This document shows positions 6,702-7,321 of a stretch of 7,321 bases of DNA, piece after piece. The position numbers were made by a program, and so were the translations under genes. The stretch lies in assembly GCA_021793635.1 (NCBI GenBank), contig JAJYSI010000158.1:1-7321 (forward strand), given 5' to 3'. The number at the start of each line of letters is the position of its first letter. Within the stretch, counting starts at the first letter, position 1. The notes under the pieces were generated by a model. The model did not search any database. It saw only the letters and a list, made by a program, of their open reading frames with translations, and was not told where the DNA came from. Source of the DNA: Bacteroidota bacterium. Its GTDB lineage: Bacteria > Bacteroidota > Ignavibacteria > Ignavibacteriales > Ignavibacteriaceae.

Positions 6702-6737
6702 CCTGTCTGCCGCCAGGCTTGCCTCCCGGCAGGCAGG
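6702..6737. repeat. GC-rich imperfect palindrome, likely an interspersed repeat
   Basis: The arms 6702-6717 (cctgtctgccgccagg) and 6722-6737 (cctcccggcaggcagg) match at 13 of 16 positions around a cttg loop. The element is far richer in G+C than its surroundings. It is flanked by ttggaa on the left (6694-6699) and on the right (6738-6743). No T-run follows on the + strand, so it is not a standard terminator, though such a stem could stabilise the nagB mRNA 3' end. The style matches cctgccggcagg palindromes that I recall from intergenic DNA of Ignavibacteria- and Bacteroidota-type genomes; copy number cannot be judged here. Confidence 0.6.
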
Positions 6738-6747
6738 TTGGAAAAAT

Positions 6748-6783
6748 GGAGTGATGGAATAGACTAATTTTTCCCATTACTTC
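6748..6783. repeat. Small inverted repeat with tggagtgatgg arm
   Basis: The arms ggagtgatgg (6748-6757) and ccattacttc (6774-6783) match at 8 of 10, with both differences compatible with G-T wobble. The left arm sits in aatggagtgatggaa, related to the tggagt-rich repeat upstream of nagB (5608-5661, opposite strand). This suggests one repeat type inserted on both sides of nagB. Confidence 0.35.
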
Positions 6784-6902
6784 AAAGGGAAATCCTGAGT
6801 AAGGTGCGTTATTTATCAAATATGAGTAGCCCGCATATCGGAAGATTTGTACAACTCAAGAATTTAATTTTAATAAGAGCATGACCAAAAAAAGAGTAAT
6901 TA

Positions 6903-7229
6903 TTAAATATAATTTTTCCAATCCCGGTGCCATAATGTATCTTTTAACTGCTCATAAACATTAAATACTATCGGACATATCGAATAAAATTCGATGACGC
7001 TCATTAACCTTGAATTAAAATCTTCCTTATTTAAATGTGGAAAAGATTCACAATCTTTAGGCCGGTGATTATAATTAGTACATTTATTGTCTTTTAAGAA
7101 CGGACAGGGAAGAGCATTAAAATTGAATTTATCGATTTCCTCTTCAGATATACTTAAATAAACAGACTTAAATTCCTCAATACTTTTATTCAATCCGGAT
7201 GAAAACCTTGTAATATCTTCCTCATCCAA
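6903..7229 (-). pseudogene. YkgJ-family cysteine-motif protein remnant, N-terminal half missing
   Basis: A 108-codon frame, readable only from a TTG at 7227-7229, encodes the C-terminal part of a YkgJ-type protein (the putative Zn/Fe-binding CxxCxxxxxCC family). The visible hallmark is C42-PFLKDNK-C50-TNYNHRP-KD-C60-ESFP, with a further Cys85 in ICP. This is the second cysteine cluster with its typical YxxRPxxC. The first cluster (CxxCxxCC), which should lie just ahead of the DEEDI start, is absent. Two codons upstream of the TTG the frame meets TAG (7233-7235), then another at 7242-7244, and no frame in the next 80 bases shows the cysteine pattern. There is no ribosome binding site before the TTG. 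A 5' deletion, insertion or rearrangement near 7230 is the simplest reading. The molecular function of the family is poorly defined. It converges on nagB and is probably unrelated to the amino-sugar pathway. Confidence 0.6.
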
Positions 7230-7321
7230 AACCTAATGGCACTAACATAGGAAATAAATAAAATAATGATTATATTTGTTGAAAATTATAGGAAAAAAGG
7301 TGACACCAAATTTATCATTAT
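7230..7321. other. AT-rich window end with ggtgacacc palindrome
   Basis: No gene is visible in these 92 bases. The 9-base perfect palindrome ggtgacacc (7299-7307), with A-runs on its left and the AT-rich aaatttatcattat on its right, stands out. Similar short GC palindromes with AT flanks mark the ends of REP/RAYT-type elements in other genomes. The segment begins where the YkgJ-like frame is broken, so it may be foreign DNA whose remainder lies beyond the window. Confidence 0.25.

Larger units (their letters stand above)
6655..6902. other. Intergenic repeats between convergent nagB and the ykgJ-like remnant
   Basis: This 248-base gap separates the ends of two convergent reading frames. It holds a GC-rich hairpin (6702-6737) and a second weaker inverted repeat (6748-6757 with 6774-6783). 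The rest is AT-rich. A 20-codon ATG frame at 6822-6884 has no ribosome binding site and is not called. Neither strand shows a convincing stem followed by a T-run, so termination for nagB is not explained by a classical intrinsic terminator. Confidence 0.5.

Noticed and set aside
6822..6884. 20-codon ATG frame in the gap after nagB
   Set aside because: Too short, no ribosome binding site, no motif.

Overview
The window is a compact amino-sugar catabolism locus, with all intact genes on the + strand. It appears to encode extracytoplasmic release of N-acetylglucosamine (GlcNAc), its uptake and its conversion to fructose-6-phosphate. The AT-rich composition, the Shine-Dalgarno-like sites, the GH20 and sodium-symporter gene styles and the GC-rich palindromes in intergenic DNA suggest a free-living member of the Bacteroidota/Ignavibacteriota (FCB) group. 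That assignment is inferred from overall character, not from a marker gene.

Layout: bases 2-172 are the last 56 codons of a ROK-family protein, probably a sugar kinase. Bases 173-478 hold no convincing gene but contain a 167-base nested inverted-repeat element (269-435) that looks like a MITE and could alternatively act as a structured RNA leader. Next come a secreted GH20 beta-N-acetylhexosaminidase (479-2533), a sodium:solute symporter (2607-4385), N-acetylglucosamine-6-phosphate deacetylase nagA (4426-5592) and glucosamine-6-phosphate deaminase nagB (ATG at 5842, ending 6654). The first three genes are 40-73 bases apart and look like one operon. A repeat-filled 249-base gap separates nagA from nagB. 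After nagB come a GC-rich imperfect palindrome and other small repeats, then a convergent, 5'-truncated YkgJ-type cysteine-motif gene (6903-7229, - strand) whose N-terminal half is missing.

How the genes work together (inference from the families): GH20 trims terminal GlcNAc from chitin oligomers, peptidoglycan or glycans outside the cytoplasm. The symporter imports the sugar with Na+, and the ROK protein, if it is a kinase, makes GlcNAc-6-P. NagA removes the acetyl group and NagB converts GlcN-6-P to fructose-6-P plus ammonia. NagB keeps the residues that bind the allosteric activator GlcNAc-6-P in the E. coli enzyme, so the NagA substrate may switch on NagB.

The core genes are well-known families. 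The less expected items are the nested palindromic element ahead of the hexosaminidase, the interspersed repeats on both sides of nagB, a NagA whose first metal-site histidine is replaced by leucine, and the broken YkgJ-like gene next to a ggtgacacc palindrome at the window edge.
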